DNA of 64,000 nucleotides from Rhizophagus irregularis (GCF_026210795.1 NC_089431.1:1922001-1986000); one strand, 5' to 3'; counted from the stretch's first letter, positions 47,463 to 59,603 are shown. Numbers and translations: made by a program. The notes: generated by a model from the sequence alone, not told the origin.

Positions 47463-48834
47463 CAGTCAACTCCCTCTATAGTCACTCCCGTTATAGTCAC
47501 ATTCTACTATATAGTCACACCAGTTGAATGTTCAAAACACTTTATTATTAAAATCTATCCTATATAGTCACAATCTATCTATAGTCACTATCACACCTAT
47601 CCTCAAAAATCTTATATTAAAAAGAACCGTTTATAATCACAGTTATATAAAGAATATATTAAATAACTTGGTATCTAATAATCGTACAAAGATGTATCAT
47701 AGCTAGTTAGAATCGTCTCACTCGGTACGAATCGAATGCGGTAGCTTTTATCCTTTTCCTTGTGCAAACAGTCTTATGACTTTATCTTTTATTTATATTT
47801 TAAATTTCGAAAATATAATCGAACAGTATTACAAAAATAAGAAAATAAACTAATAAAAAATAAAAAGAGTAGCTTCACAACTCATACAAGTAAAGAAATC
47901 TAAACTAAAGTAAAATTAAAGCAAAGAAAAACTAAACTATTACAGAATTGCATACCCCAACTTTACCCAAAGGCCAGTGTGAGTCAACTATCCAACATCC
48001 AAAAATCCAGTCCGTTACCAGAAAGAAATCCTAAGAGGTTGAACTGTTAAGCGGCGCAGAAAATCCAAGTGCGAGATCCATGATCCACCCCGAATTATAG
48101 AAGAGGATATCCAAAAAATCCAGGAATCCTGAGAAACTGTCGCCAAAGAAGAGTAGTTTTATCCTTTTCCAATCACTGGCTGATGAGTTATTCAACAAAA
48201 TGTTAAACATCGGCATTATAATATTTCTTGATTTACGTTTACTGCGCCATTTAACATTTTGCTAGATTTCTCGGTACCTAGTGATTGTAAAAAGACGATT
48301 TATAGCTCGTTGGAATCGCCTCATCGAGACGAATCGAATGGTGGTAAGCTCATCTCTCTGTGATTAATATTGACGGAGTTATTACTTAAAAACCATTTAA
48401 TATTTTTTAATTTCGGAAATTGATCTAGTGATTGGATTTCGATGTATCTTATACCATTAGATTCGTCTCATCAAGACGAATCGAATGGTAGTAAGATCGG
48501 CTTTCTAGGATCAATATTGGCAGAGTTATTACACAAAAACCATTAATATTTTTTTAATTTCGGAAATTAATCTAGTGATTGTATTTCGACGTATTTTATA
48601 CCATTAGAACCGTCTCATCAAGACGAATCGAATGGCGGTAAGATCATCTCTCTACGATTAATATTGGCGAAGTTACGATACAATAAAGTTTTAAGTATAA
48701 TTCTGGCTAAAATTATGTTAATTTTGGCCGGAATTATGATATACAAATATAAGAAATTTTTTATATAGTCACATCTCTTTATAATCACCAAATATGGACT
48801 GTCCCAAATGTGTGACTATAAAGAGAGTTGACTG
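47463..48834. mobile_element. Non-autonomous TA-targeting element (pogo/Tc1-like)
   Basis: The terminal inverted repeats begin CAGTCAACTCCCTCTATAG at the left; the right end, reversed, begins CAGTCAACTCTCTTTATAG. The flanking TA dinucleotides (47461-47462, 48835-48836) fit a Tc1/mariner-superfamily target duplication, and CAGT ends fit pogo-like members. The left end carries several direct copies of TATAGTCAC, likely transposase-binding sites. There is no transposase frame inside. It lies in a module of array 2. A second, left-truncated copy is at 60515-61269. Confidence 0.72.
48262..48690. repeat. ~150 bp tandem repeat inside the TA element
   Basis: Three units start with 'ctagtgattg' (near 48270, 48424 and 48570), and each contains a hairpin from 'cgtctcatcaagacg' followed by 'aatcgaatgg' and a 'atcaatattgacgg'-type block. 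The same units recur in the second element copy at about 60710-61110. Confidence 0.75.
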
Positions 48835-48940
48835 TATATACGAATCTTAACGGAACAGATTGGTAAGTTTCAAAGTTTCACTTTACTTCAAAACTTTTTT
48901 TAAATTTTTTTTTAAAATTAATTTTTTTATTAGAGTTTAA

Positions 48941-49233
48941 AATTTGTGCGCACCTGCGCATGTGCGCACCACCATAAATATATTATATATAAAAGTCAAA
49001 AATAACATTCTAAATCCTTCATAGCTCATTAAGTAAAGTTGTAGAATAGGCAAAAATACATATAATAAATAAATTTTTAAGGCTCTATAATATGTATGTG
49101 AGAGTTACAGTATGAATATTTAAAAAAATCGGGATTTTACTAAAATCACGTGATAATTAATGATTGACAAATTTACTATATAAAAATTACCAAAAATGGA
49201 GGGTGCGCATATGCGTGGGTGCGCACAAATTTT
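48941..49233. mobile_element. MITE with GTGCGCAC ends
   Basis: The left end AATTTGTGCGCACC is inverted at the right as GGTGCGCACAAATT, and both ends carry a second GC-rich motif inside (CGCATGTGCG / GCGCATATGCG). About 293 bp, no coding capacity. It lies between the TA element and the hAT-like MITE, in what seems to be the tail of the module array. The GC-rich ends are striking in this AT-rich setting. Confidence 0.6.
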
Positions 49234-49347
49234 ATTTCCTTTTTATTAATACTCTTTTTAACTTTTTATTGTTAGGTACTTAGGTTGTACTTCCTGAACA
49301 AAGTTTCAAAGAATAACTTCAAAATTTTTTTTGTAAGTCCTCCAAAG

Positions 49348-49645
49348 CAAGGGTTGGGAATTGTACTAGTACAGTACTAGTACAGTATAGTACAGTACTA
49401 AGTACTGTACTTGTACTTGTAAATTTAGTACAAATACAATTTTAGTACATACTATTAATAAATTTTATTGGTTAATTTTATAAATATAAACAATATTGAT
49501 CACATGATATCTACCTAAAATGGTTAAATTATATCCTAAAAAGTGATAATTGTATTAGTACAGTGTACTTAGTACTTGTACGAAATTCTTGCTAGTACAG
49601 TACGTATTAGAATTTTGCTAGTACAGGTATACTACCACAACCCTG
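49348..49645. mobile_element. hAT-like MITE with 8 bp target duplication
   Basis: Ends are CAAGGGTTGGGAATTGTACTAG and, reversed at the right, CAGGGTTGTGGTAGTATAC. The flanking octamers CTCCAAAG (49340-49347) and CTCCAGAG (49646-49653) match at seven of eight positions, the hallmark of hAT transposition. The interior is packed with GTACTAGTAC/AGTACTGTAC palindromes. It has no coding capacity. A partial relative is at about 41872-41945. Confidence 0.8.
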
Positions 49646-49826
49646 CTCCAGAGTATTTAATTAATTTAAAAGTTGTAAGTTTTGTTGTGAAGCCTACTGT
49701 CTTTTTTTTCATTTTCTTTAATGATTATTATTTTTATTAATAGAATATTTAGCTAATATTTAGTAGACTTTAGTATATAGATTGTTATAGTATATTTTAA
49801 TTTTAATAAAATAAATTCAATAATAT

Positions 49827-50333
49827 TCCCTATAAAAAGTATTTATATTTAAAATATAATTAAAAACTTTTTAAAATATATTTAAAATATACTTAAAATA
49901 TATTTAATTTAAAAATTGCGAAATACTTATAATATACTTAAAATGTATTTAAAATTATCTTAAAATATATTTCTAATATATTTAATTTTTGCCCAAATAC
50001 TTAAAATATACTTAAATTATATTTAAATTAAAATTTAAGTATATTATAGATATATTTTTTACATACTTAAAATATTCTTATAATATATTTCATAATATAT
50101 TTTAAGTATATTTTAAGTATGTAAAAAATATACTTATAATAATCTTATAATATACTTAAATTTTAATTTAAATATAATTTAAATATATTTTAAGTATATG
50201 GGCAAAAATTAAATATATTAGACATATATTTTAAGATAATTTTAAGTATATTTTAGATATATTAAAAATATATTATAAGTATTTTGCAATTTTTAAATTA
50301 AGTATATTTTAAGTATAATACTTTTTATAGGGA
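49827..50333. mobile_element. AT-rich 507 bp foldback element
   Basis: The ends are inverted (TCCCTATAAAAAGTA at the left, TACTTTTTATAGGGA at the right, with small gaps just inside), and the complementarity continues through almost the whole element, with arms of about 240 bases meeting near 50085-50105. Landmarks pair across the centre: 'ttttgcccaaatac' (about 49987) with 'gggcaaaaatt' (about 50201), and 'gcgaaatactt' with 'aagtattttgc'. A transcript would fold into one long hairpin. Confidence 0.82.
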
Positions 50334-51489
50334 TTTAGCATTATTATATCATTAACATAATTTATATAAATTCAATATGATGTTTATTATCTTTAAAATA
50401 ATGTACATCATTAATAGACATTAAAATTAGGTGATGCACATCAAATATTATGACATCGGTAGTACATTGCAGGGTCTGATGTTCAGCATTTCTTTATGAT
50501 GTACATTAAGTAACCAATGTATATTTAATAAACATTTTTCCCATAACTTCCTAATGTTGATAGAATAGCAGATTTGAGCAGAAATTTAAGCCAAAGATCT
50601 TTGCAGATTTTTACCCTAAAAAATTTACCGATGAAAGAAATTAAAAAAAATTGCATTGTTTGAATTTCCAAAAAAGGAAATTCTTTGCAGATCTTTTAAT
50701 TCTGGCCAGAATTATGCTATTTTAATACATATTAAGCATTGACATAGACAACGGGTAAACACTAGTATTAATAAAAAAACATTGTGAAAAAGGTTTTTAA
50801 TTATGAAAACTGATTTAGATCCAGATCAGATCGAATCTAATTTAGATTTGAATTAGATTGAATTGAATCTAATTTAATTTAATTCAAATTCAGATCAAAT
50901 CAGATTTAACTTAAATCTAGTCTGATCTGATCCATTCAGAATACTATTTGTATAATTTTCTTATATAAGGTGAGGATTCCTAAAAAAATATATAAATAGG
51001 TAAGATCTCAAGTTACTTAGAATTTACCAAAAAAATTGTATAAATCTTTCCTTTTTAAATAATACTAGCCAGAATTTAATTTTCTAATTTAGAAACTGGC
51101 TAGTATTATAACTATTATAACTATTATTATAGTTCTGACTTTGAAGAAATACTTATAACTCATAGTAAAATTTTTTTGGTTGGATCTTAACTATTTATGT
51201 ATTTTCTGGGATCCTATAAGGTGCTTTCTGTTTAACTACTTTAAACTTTTCATTGTATTCAATATAATGTTTAGAATTAGATATATTTGAATATATATTT
51301 GAATAATAATTAAATATGTTAAATTTTTTTTATAATAATAATTTACATAAATTTGACCAGAATTATGATTTTAACTTAATTAAATTTAAGGATTTAACAT
51401 TCAATTAAAATTTTAACTATACTATATCTGGCTAAATGAATACTTGAATAACTACTATACTTATTTAAATATTCAAATATACTCAAGTT
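50334..51489. other. Repeat-rich non-coding DNA
   Basis: No gene is supported. A block at 50815-50945 is built from GATCAGATC, AATTTGAATT and similar palindromic words and resembles the GATCTGAT-rich MITE at 51490-51722; it may be a diverged relative. Confidence 0.5.
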
Positions 51490-51722
51490 TAGTGCTCCTA
51501 ATAGATCAATCTAATCAGATCAAATATCATAATCTAACAGTCCAATTTTAATAAACTTTTTTTTATTTTGATCAGCTTAATATGATCTACAAAACAAAAA
51601 AATAATTATTAAAATCCAATTACTAGATTATGAGATAATTTTTTTTAAATTTGATTCAAATTAGATCAAATTCAGATCAGATTACTAAAATTCTGATCTG
51701 ATCTGAATTTTTAGAAGCACTA
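51490..51722. mobile_element. hAT-like MITE, TAGTGCTCC ends
   Basis: The left end TAGTGCTCCTAA is inverted at the right as TTAGAAGCACTA, and inner GATCAGAT/ATCTGATC motifs also mirror. Flanking octamers CTCAAGTT (51482-51489) and TTCAAGTT (51723-51730) match at seven of eight. 233 bp, no coding capacity. A partial copy begins at about 57604. Confidence 0.75.
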
Positions 51723-52348
51723 TTCAAGTTATTCAAATAACTATTACATGATTCTTTAATAATACAATATTTTTGTTGATCCTATTTCATTTTAATAATT
51801 TTATCCTTCTAGCTCTTTGCTATATTATAAATACTCTTAAACAATAGGTCTGATAAGTAATATGGCAATTTGAAGTCATTAGTTATAGGATTTTGAGTCC
51901 CACTTTATACTTTTCAAAATCTTATCCAATTTTTGCTTTTTGTCAAATCCATTTGACTTTATGAATTTGCATTTTCTGGTATTTCTGTACAAAACAAAGC
52001 TACATTAATTAATGAAATAAAATCCAATTTTGTTAATAATTATGTTAAAAGAGGTTAGCATATTACATTCATATTGACCAATTATTACAATGCAAAGTCT
52101 TACCTTGATGTTTATCAAAATTGGATTAGGAAATCAAAAAAAAGCAAAGTTAGTTAATCATTTCAATATTACTCAAATAATTTGAATAATGAAATAAAAA
52201 TAAATCAATTTTTTTTTAATCTAGAAATTTTATTTCCAAGCTTATATTTCAATAGAAAAAATTTTATTTGATTGTTAAATAAGTTTGGTTGTTGATATCA
52301 GATGAGTTATCAAGATTATGTATTCAATAATATGTATATAATCTAGAT
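51723..52348. other. Intergenic, no gene seen
   Basis: 3' flank of the minus-strand oxidase gene; AT-rich, with nothing further recognised. Confidence 0.5.
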
Positions 52349-54261
52349 TTAACTCTGTAGAATTTCTTTCATAATTTTTAATGCACTTTGAGCAGTACCA
52401 TAACTTGATTCATATCCTTCAAAAATATTGTAATTTCAAAATAAAAGTTGATTAAAATAATGTTGAAGTAATAAGTAATAAAAGTACAGATGAATCTATT
52501 TACCAGACCCTCCATGACCATAATTATGACAAATAAGTATTTTTTTGCCGTATTTTTCAGAAGCTAAATAATAAATAATATAACCAAATGAGAAAAATGC
52601 AGGCGCAACATGTTCAATTAAGGTTCATTTTTTTTTAAAAAAAAATAAAAAGTACATACTCATCCATTCGGTCTCAACCCTTACACCACCTTTACGATAA
52701 GGTCGAAGACCAACTCCATGCATCTTAATAATTAGGTGAGGTTGATCCTTTGGCAAAAGATCCGGACGAGTGGCAAGACATCGATGAATAATTGCTGTAG
52801 CAGTGTCATAATCAACATCTGTCGAACTTATATTTAGATTCAATTATATAAATAATGTACTGTATAGATTCTTGTCAATAAGGAAAAAGTTAAGTACTCA
52901 TATTGATTATCTTACTAATTATCTTCTTCCTATAATTGAAGTGAATATAATTAAGAAATCGAAAATCTAAATTCAATTATGCAATCTGTAAAATATAAAG
53001 TATAGAGATGCTCACATAAGTCCCACCAAGAGTTATTTCTCCATTATCGCGTGGTATTGCATATGTACTTTCTCCATTAGCCTCTTTTGCAATTATGCAT
53101 TAAAAAATAAAGCGCAATTTGTTAAAACTTTATCTCCAAGAAATCAAAAAAGCATAATGAATAAGTTCAACAACCATCATTACCTCGCTTAAAAAAAGCC
53201 CAATTCATATATGATTGAGGTAATTGTGCGATCACAGTTTGGCCCCTCACTGGAAAGACATCAGAATCTTCAACACCACCTAATGTTCTGGCATTAATGC
53301 CCGAACAATTGACCACAATATCGGTATCACTTTCGATACATTCATTTAAGTGAGATAAGTTGACACGTTGTGTGGTACCACCCCAAGAGGTGAAAGTATT
53401 GAGAAGATAGTTAAGGTAGGTTGATGGATTAATAGAAACTTGTAGAAATGATCAATAAATTAATTGACATCATGGTGGTTTGTTATAATTGACTTTATAA
53501 ACGAAGATCTTTATGTTATAAATTACTTGATTTGTATGTGATTCCAAATTCGACACCAACTGGCAGCTCCTCTTTTCTTAAATGTCGATACTATTTTCAT
53601 AATTAAAAGAATCTTTATAATAGACTTTACTATACTCCAATTCGTACTTATAAATTTTTACCTCATGACATAATGTTTTGAACCACGGATCGGAGAAATC
53701 TTGTGGAAGTTTTTCCCAATATTCAAACTCATCAATAATCATGACTCCAGAATATGGTGTATTAGCAATTTTCCAAAAATAATTATAGGTTTCTCTATCA
53801 AATTCTTTTTAGATTATAAAAAAAGTTGGTGAAATGTTTCAGTATCCTATCAGATCCAAAGTAATGTATTACGGGTAAAGCTTTATTAAAGGACTTCTCA
53901 TACTATATACCTTGCTCTCTGATTTCATCTTTCGCAGCATGGCTCTTCCAATGTGCACCAGCCCTATATCATCAACGTTTAAAAAACTTCAATATGGTAT
54001 GGTAATAATGCTTAAGAAAGTTTATATATACCAAGGACTCGTGTATTCGGCAGATAAATCTCCTGGAAAATGCTTTGCAACTATATGAACTTTAATCGCT
54101 TTTTCTTGTTGTAAGAGCAAATTAGCCGTGGTTAATCCTGAGACACCTGCATAAGTTTTGTATGAATTTGTTAATAGCTTGCGAAAAATTTCACCAGAGA
54201 TTGTTGCTTTTCAGATGCTCTTCCTACCTGCGCCAAGCACAACGATACGTTTGTTCAACAT
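52349..54261 (-). CDS. FAD-dependent D-amino-acid oxidase family protein
   Basis: About nine exons with consensus introns. The start at 54261 gives MLNKRIVVLGAGVSGLTTAN, the Rossmann FAD-binding GxGxxG. Following exons give KHFPGDLSAEYTSPWAGAHW (the 'SPWAGA' block of D-amino-acid oxidases), MIIDEFEYWEKL, ELPVGVEFGITY, VVNCSGINARTLGGVEDSDV, FPVRGQTVIAQLP, DNGEITLGGTY, GVGLRPYRKGGVRVE with the substrate-binding Arg, and CHNYGHGGSGYESSYG, the glycine-rich FAD-binding end. The protein stops after MKEILQS, so no obvious peroxisomal SKL signal. The enzyme would oxidise D-amino acids (or D-aspartate) to 2-oxo acids, ammonia and peroxide. I see no frame break; exon limits near 53060-53170 are least certain. 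Confidence 0.87.
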
Positions 54262-54823
54262 CTTCTGACGAAAAAACTCTTTATATATGATTCTTATTAC
54301 TTTATTATTTCGAGATTCATAAGAGTAAATATCAATACTAGAAACAATGACTTTATTACCTTGCTTTGTTTGATATCAAAAGAACCTTAAAAAGAACGTC
54401 GTGAAGCTTTTCGAGGAGGGAAAACTTTGAATAGTCAACTCATTCGAAAATACATTCGTGAGTTATTTGAGTTTTACGAATAATTCTACACTATCATTCG
54501 TCCAATTTTGGAAATTGGATTCAGTGTTTTGCGTCGCATGGTACACCAATTACGCTATTTTGTATAGGTCGAACATTTTAAAAATCATAGAGCTTATTGG
54601 GAAGAAGGGCCTTTGTTAGGGTGGAATACAAAAATCAAATGAATGGACTCGGACCGGTGGGCAATTTTTGTGGAGAAAAATATTATACTTCACGATTCTT
54701 AAATCGGTATTTTCTTTTTCTTTTTTTGAACTAATATCTATGGATGGGTGTCGCTAATTATCAATCATTTTCACTTTAAATTTAGGAATATGAAGCTTCG
54801 AAATCCAAAGTCTAGTTTATGGA
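54262..54823. other. Intergenic between divergent oxidase and kinase
   Basis: The promoter region for the oxidase gene on the minus strand and the upstream region of the kinase relic. No specific element is recognised. Confidence 0.45.
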
Positions 54824-56070
54824 ATGACGCGTAATCCTTTAACAAGATACCCCGATTGTCATAAAGAATGGATGTCCCTCCGTTGGTGTCGTGGTTGTAA
54901 TCCCAAACATTTTGAATCCGAACGTCATAAATGGACAAGTGGAAACTCGGAAATTGATGATTTTATTTTAGAAACACAAATAACCGCCGAATTTTCTGAC
55001 CAAGCCTTGGAATGGATCCCGGAAACTCAGCTTACGGAATTTAAGTTGATTGGTAAAGGTGGATTTGGGAAAGAAGGACGTGCATATAAGTGGGATTCCA
55101 TTGCGAATAAGTGGAAATGAGGCGAATCCATGTGGGTTGCCTTGAAAAGTGTAGAGAAAGGAGAAGAAGGTGTTAAAGAGTTTCTTGAAGAGGTAAAGTA
55201 TTGTAAGTTCTGTTCGATTGTTACTTTAACCATTAATCATTTCTTTTAATAACGTGTTTTTTTTTTTTACATTTTTCAATTAGATCAAAGCTATGCATCA
55301 ATGTAGGAAAGTTAACTTGGGTTCATTAGATCGTTATGGCGTAACACGACATCCTGACACAAAAAAAATATCTAATGGTTATACGATTTGTCGAATTTGG
55401 CGATTTAAGAAATTACCTATCTAACTTTGACACAAATAGACAGACTTTGGAGTCTTACGATAGACTTTCGTAGTCTACATCGGTCAGGCCTCGTACACCG
55501 AGACTTACACAGTGGAAATGTGCTTTTTGGTGATAACAGGCGTAACTTTGTCGCCGATCTTGGGTTAGCTTGTAAAGATGGTCAAAATATAACTGGAGAA
55601 ATCAAAGGTGTCTTACCGTACTTTGCGCCAGAAATCCATTGTCGTCAACCTCACACAAAAGCCTCGGACATTTACAGTTTTGGTATCATCATGTGTTAAC
55701 CTCACCTCAACCTCCTTTATATGAAACGGCGTACGATTCTAATTTGGCTCTAAGTATTTGTGATGGAAAAAGGCCACAAGTGATTAAAGGGACCCCGGCA
55801 TGTTATGTTGAATTGATGAAGAAATGTCGGGATCCTGACCCGTCCAAGCGTCTACCGCTCAAGAGATGGCCGAAATTTTTAAGGAATGGACCCAAATTCT
55901 TTCAAAGGATAAATTAAATGAAGAAGAGAAAAGTATAAAGGATCAATTTGTATCATCCGATCTTGAAAGACAAAGAAGTTCACGTCCCGCCATAACATTT
56001 CGAGAGTTGAGTACACGTCCTTTAACTACCCAACGGTTTCTCTTTCGAATCAAGATCTTCGTAAGTTGAT
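54824..56070 (+). pseudogene. Protein kinase of the expanded Glomeromycotina family, broken
   Basis: Starts MTRNPLTRYPDC; a Cys-containing header (LRWCRGCNPKHF), HKWTSGNSEIDDFI and WIPETQLTEF are typical of this family. The kinase domain follows: glycine loop LIGKGGFGKEG, WVALKSV with the ATP-binding Lys, an intron at 55193-55283, then HRSGLVHRDLHSGNVLFGD (catalytic loop), ADLGLACKDG (DLG in place of DFG), LPYFAPEI, SDIYSFGIIM and PDPSKR. Breaks are a TGA at 55118-55120, at least one shift and a TAG around 55440-55470, and shifts near 55690 and 55860. The product cannot be a complete kinase; the relic still shows the residues of an active ancestor. Confidence 0.8.
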
Positions 56071-56684
56071 TTCTTATTTTAATTTGTTGGATTAATATAA
56101 TAATCAAATTGAATGCCACATTTTCCACATTATAGATTTTTAAAGCATAACAATCAATCACTTTTTTATTTTCACTGCAATATATCTTATGACACGGAAG
56201 TTCATAATATCTCACATTCTCTTTACTTACGAAATAACCTTTCTTATAATGTTTTTATTCAACATGCAGAATACCAAACCACTCAATATGACCTCAAACT
56301 TACGAATGATCTGCCCTTATAAAAAAGGGTGCATAAAAAACAAAGCGTAGGATTTCATAATAATAACCCTCGAACATATGACGTTTTATTATATCATTAT
56401 TTATTAAGTTTCTTCAATATAGTTACCATGAATATCTATAATATAATAATGTATATGAATTATTATGATTAAACATTAAAATAAAACAAACCCACTTATA
56501 AAATGTATTTAATGTATTGAAGATTCTTTAAAAAGAAAAATATCAAAAACCTTAAAAGAACCAAAGTATAGATTGTGTTACATTTGAAAACGATCTTCTT
56601 TCCCAAAGTAAAAATGAAAACACTTAAATTTTAAACATTTATCTGAATTTTTTTCTAAGAAAATTTAAAATTATTTATTCAATA
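56071..56684. other. Intergenic, no gene seen
   Basis: AT-rich flank of the kinase relic. Small open frames on both strands overlap and have no recognisable content. Confidence 0.45.
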
Positions 56685-56837
56685 GGGTATTACTAAATAT
56701 CACCAGTAGTGACTGTTACCAGTGGTGAATTTATGATGTAATGCCAACCAGTATTTTATTAGATTTTAATTCTGACCAAAAGTACATCATAATGCTGGTA
56801 TAGTGACCATCACTACTGGTGAACTTTAGCAATACCC
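56685..56837. mobile_element. 153 bp MITE with GGGTATT ends
   Basis: The left end GGGTATTACTAAATATCACC is inverted at the right (GGTGAACTTTAGCAATACCC), with the inner 'cagtagtgac' also mirrored, and TA flanks both sides. The GGG start and TA-containing target suggest PIF/Harbinger or Tc1/mariner relatives. No coding capacity. Confidence 0.7.
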
Positions 56838-56870
56838 TATTCAATATATTTATTCAATAAAATTTATGGG

Positions 56871-57480
56871 AACTCTTTCTTATAATTTTATAGCTTAAAT
56901 ATGGTTTTTAACACCAAAGACATGTCTTTTGAAGACTTTGAAAAGGTTGACAACATTAAACTAAATGGAAAGACCCTTTGTCAATATATTAGTATGGCTC
57001 TCTTATGATTCATCCAACCCATATTAATAACCATATTAAGAAAGTCTTGCCACCTGTGAAATAGATTATACTGGCTCTTTTATAAAGAAATACAAGGCAG
57101 AACTTAAAAAACTTGGTATTAAGAATGAAGTTTAGCTTATCTACTTGTTGTTTATTATCTCTATCTTTGCTAAAAATTACAAAATTGCTTTGAAAGAAAA
57201 ATTCCTTATGGCAAACATCTAAGAACAAATGGCACAATATAAAACCTACCAATATATACCAGTATTTGATCAAATAATACTGATGAAATTAAAAATTTTG
57301 GAAAATATTAAACACTAATCAATGGATATGCTACTGTCTTTTTCAACAAAAAACTCTACCAAGAGTTTCACAAAATTAAATACTAAAGCCACATTTTATA
57401 CCTTAAAAAGAAAAAGTTGTATAGTTACCTTTACAGAAATGGTCACCAGGAATTTAAATGCAGCCAATAGGTCACTTTTC
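56871..57480 (+). pseudogene. Stop-filled relic of an unidentified gene
   Basis: Protein-like stretches such as FNTKDMSFEDFEKVDNIKLN, KIALKEKFLMANI and LKRKSCIVTFTEMVTRNLNA are separated by many stops. Composition and decay pattern resemble those of the DDE relic at 43-44.8 kb, so this may be part of another transposon. I cannot name the family. Confidence 0.35.
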
Positions 57481-57603
57481 TGACTTCTTTCAGTAATAAA
57501 AGGATAAATAAAAATGTAACTAAGTGCATATACAGTATTAAATAACAAGACTCAATTAACTATAAAGAAGAAATAACAACATGCTTCACCAAGTGAGGTT
57601 ATG

Positions 57604-57790
57604 TTAGTGCTCCTAAAAATTCAAATCAAATCAGGATTTTAGCAATTTAATTTGAATCTCTGATTTGAAAAATATTATTTCATAATCTAGTAATTGAATT
57701 TTAATAATTTATTTTTTATTTTATAAATCATATTAAGCTAATTAAAATAAAAAAATGTTTATTAAAATTAGACTGCTAAATCAGGACTAA
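57604..57790. mobile_element. Partial copy of the TAGTGCTCC MITE
   Basis: The start 'tagtgctcctaaaaattca' and the following GATTTGA/AATTTGAAT-rich interior match the element at 51490-51722 read in reverse. The right end is lost or diverged. Confidence 0.55.
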
Positions 57791-59603
57791 GTGCTACGGA
57801 GATGAGTGGTGTAGGGTTAAGGAGATGTGTAATGGTCTCCTATGTGACAGTTTACATAGGTGATAAATAATGCGACAGGCCAAACACATAATTTGAAGTA
57901 AACTGAAATGCTAATTATAACCTGTGTATATTTCATACCCCTTATTTTACATACTGTTACACACTACTAAATATCACCATACAGGCATACACCATACAGG
58001 TGGTCGACTCTACATCACTGATATTTGTCTTACCAATCAGGATTCTGGATATTTAATATAAAAGTTATAACTAATCTGCATAAAATTAAATACTTTTTGC
58101 TCTTTCTAAAGTTGAATTAATTTGCTAAAAATTGAATTATTACAATGATTTTTTATTTTTTTTTTAGAATATCTTTTATGCGCTAATGTAACTACTCTTT
58201 TTCCATTACAAGTAGATTCTTATATAATAGTAATATTTAATAATATATTTTGTATTGCTCAAATTATTGCTATATATATAAATAAAAAAACTTAATTAAA
58301 CAGGAATCAAATAGTGACTCTAATAGATTAAACTTGCCTTCTCCTATTATAAATAAAAAAAAGAAAAAAACTGTGTCCATTTCAAAAACTAACTTATCTA
58401 ATACTAGTTGAAAGACTTCCAAGAAATAACCAGCTACACTAGCACTTAAAATTATTAGTACTGTAATGACTGGATATAACTTCAAAAATAAAGTTCATGT
58501 CTATGAAATTACAATTTATGATATCCCCTTTGGATGGATCTAACTCGATATGTTTAATCACTTATAAGTCTGGGTCAAGTACTTGTATTTAAATTTAAAT
58601 CGCAACAGAAATACACTACCGTTATTGTGTCAGTAAATTCAACAAGATGGCAATGGATCTAGTATGAAATGATGGCATTTTGTATAATAGTTTTTGGCTA
58701 ACTGAAATCTTAAACAAAAAAAAAACAGGAACGATTCAGATAGTGTTAACAAAAGTTCCTGCTTTTACCACCATTGCATCCTTATATCCAGCTAACTTTA
58801 CTCACTCTATTCTTACATCTACTGGATGTAAAGCATTTAAATTAATTTAAATAAGGGCACTTACAAATTGATAACTTATTGATAAGACTTTCAGTTTAAA
58901 TGAATTTACAGGTGATTAGAAAAGGTATTATACCCCTAACTTGAAACAAAAAAGGAACTGCCATCAGAAGGTGAAATAAGATGATGATTTTAATAAGGTA
59001 TCTCAGAAAAATACTAATACAATTAAATTAGACAAAAAACATAAAAAGACTAATAAACGAACCAAGAAAATTGACAAGAGCTTAGTATACATGAAAACCA
59101 AAATTAGTTAATTTTGACTTCCAAAATGGTCAAAATAGTCAAAATAATTTTGACTTAGATCTCTTCAAAAGTCGAAATGGTAAAATTACATTATAGTCAT
59201 ATGATTTTATAGTAAACAATAATATTAAAATTTAAAGTTAATGAACTCCGCATCCAGTGATTCGATTTTTATGATCTTTATACAGTTGGATTTAGCTCAT
59301 TGAGAGAATTCCAATGATATATATTTCATATTTGTAGCATTAATATTGATGGAGTTATTCACGTTTAAAATTTGGTATTAAATCTATATAATTAAAAAAA
59401 TTTGTGTATAACCATAACGTTTAGATTACCCTGTATAAATAAATTTTCCACGTATTGTTACACTATTTCCTAAAAAAGAAATTTTTTCCCAACGTAACTC
59501 AAGATATGTATTACACAAGGTTACAAATTCATCAATTAAGAAATTTATCTTATCATGATATAGATCAGAAATTCATTGGCGGCATTATGATTTTGCGAGT
59601 TCC
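57791..59603. other. Relic-rich non-coding DNA
   Basis: No gene is supported. Sequences around 59240-59370 ('ccagtgattcgattttt', 'attaatattgatggagttatt') resemble a diverged unit of the 150 bp tandem repeat in the TA element. The stretch 58600-59060 has protein-like pieces full of stops and may be another dead transposon. Confidence 0.4.

Noticed and set aside
48031-48216. Minus-strand open frame inside the TA element, as a possible transposase
   Set aside because: Only about 60 codons, with no helix-turn-helix or DDE motif; the second element copy lacks this block.
57010-57273. Minus-strand hydrophobic open frame
   Set aside because: Opposite-strand shadow of the stop-filled plus-strand relic; no signal peptide or domain is convincing.
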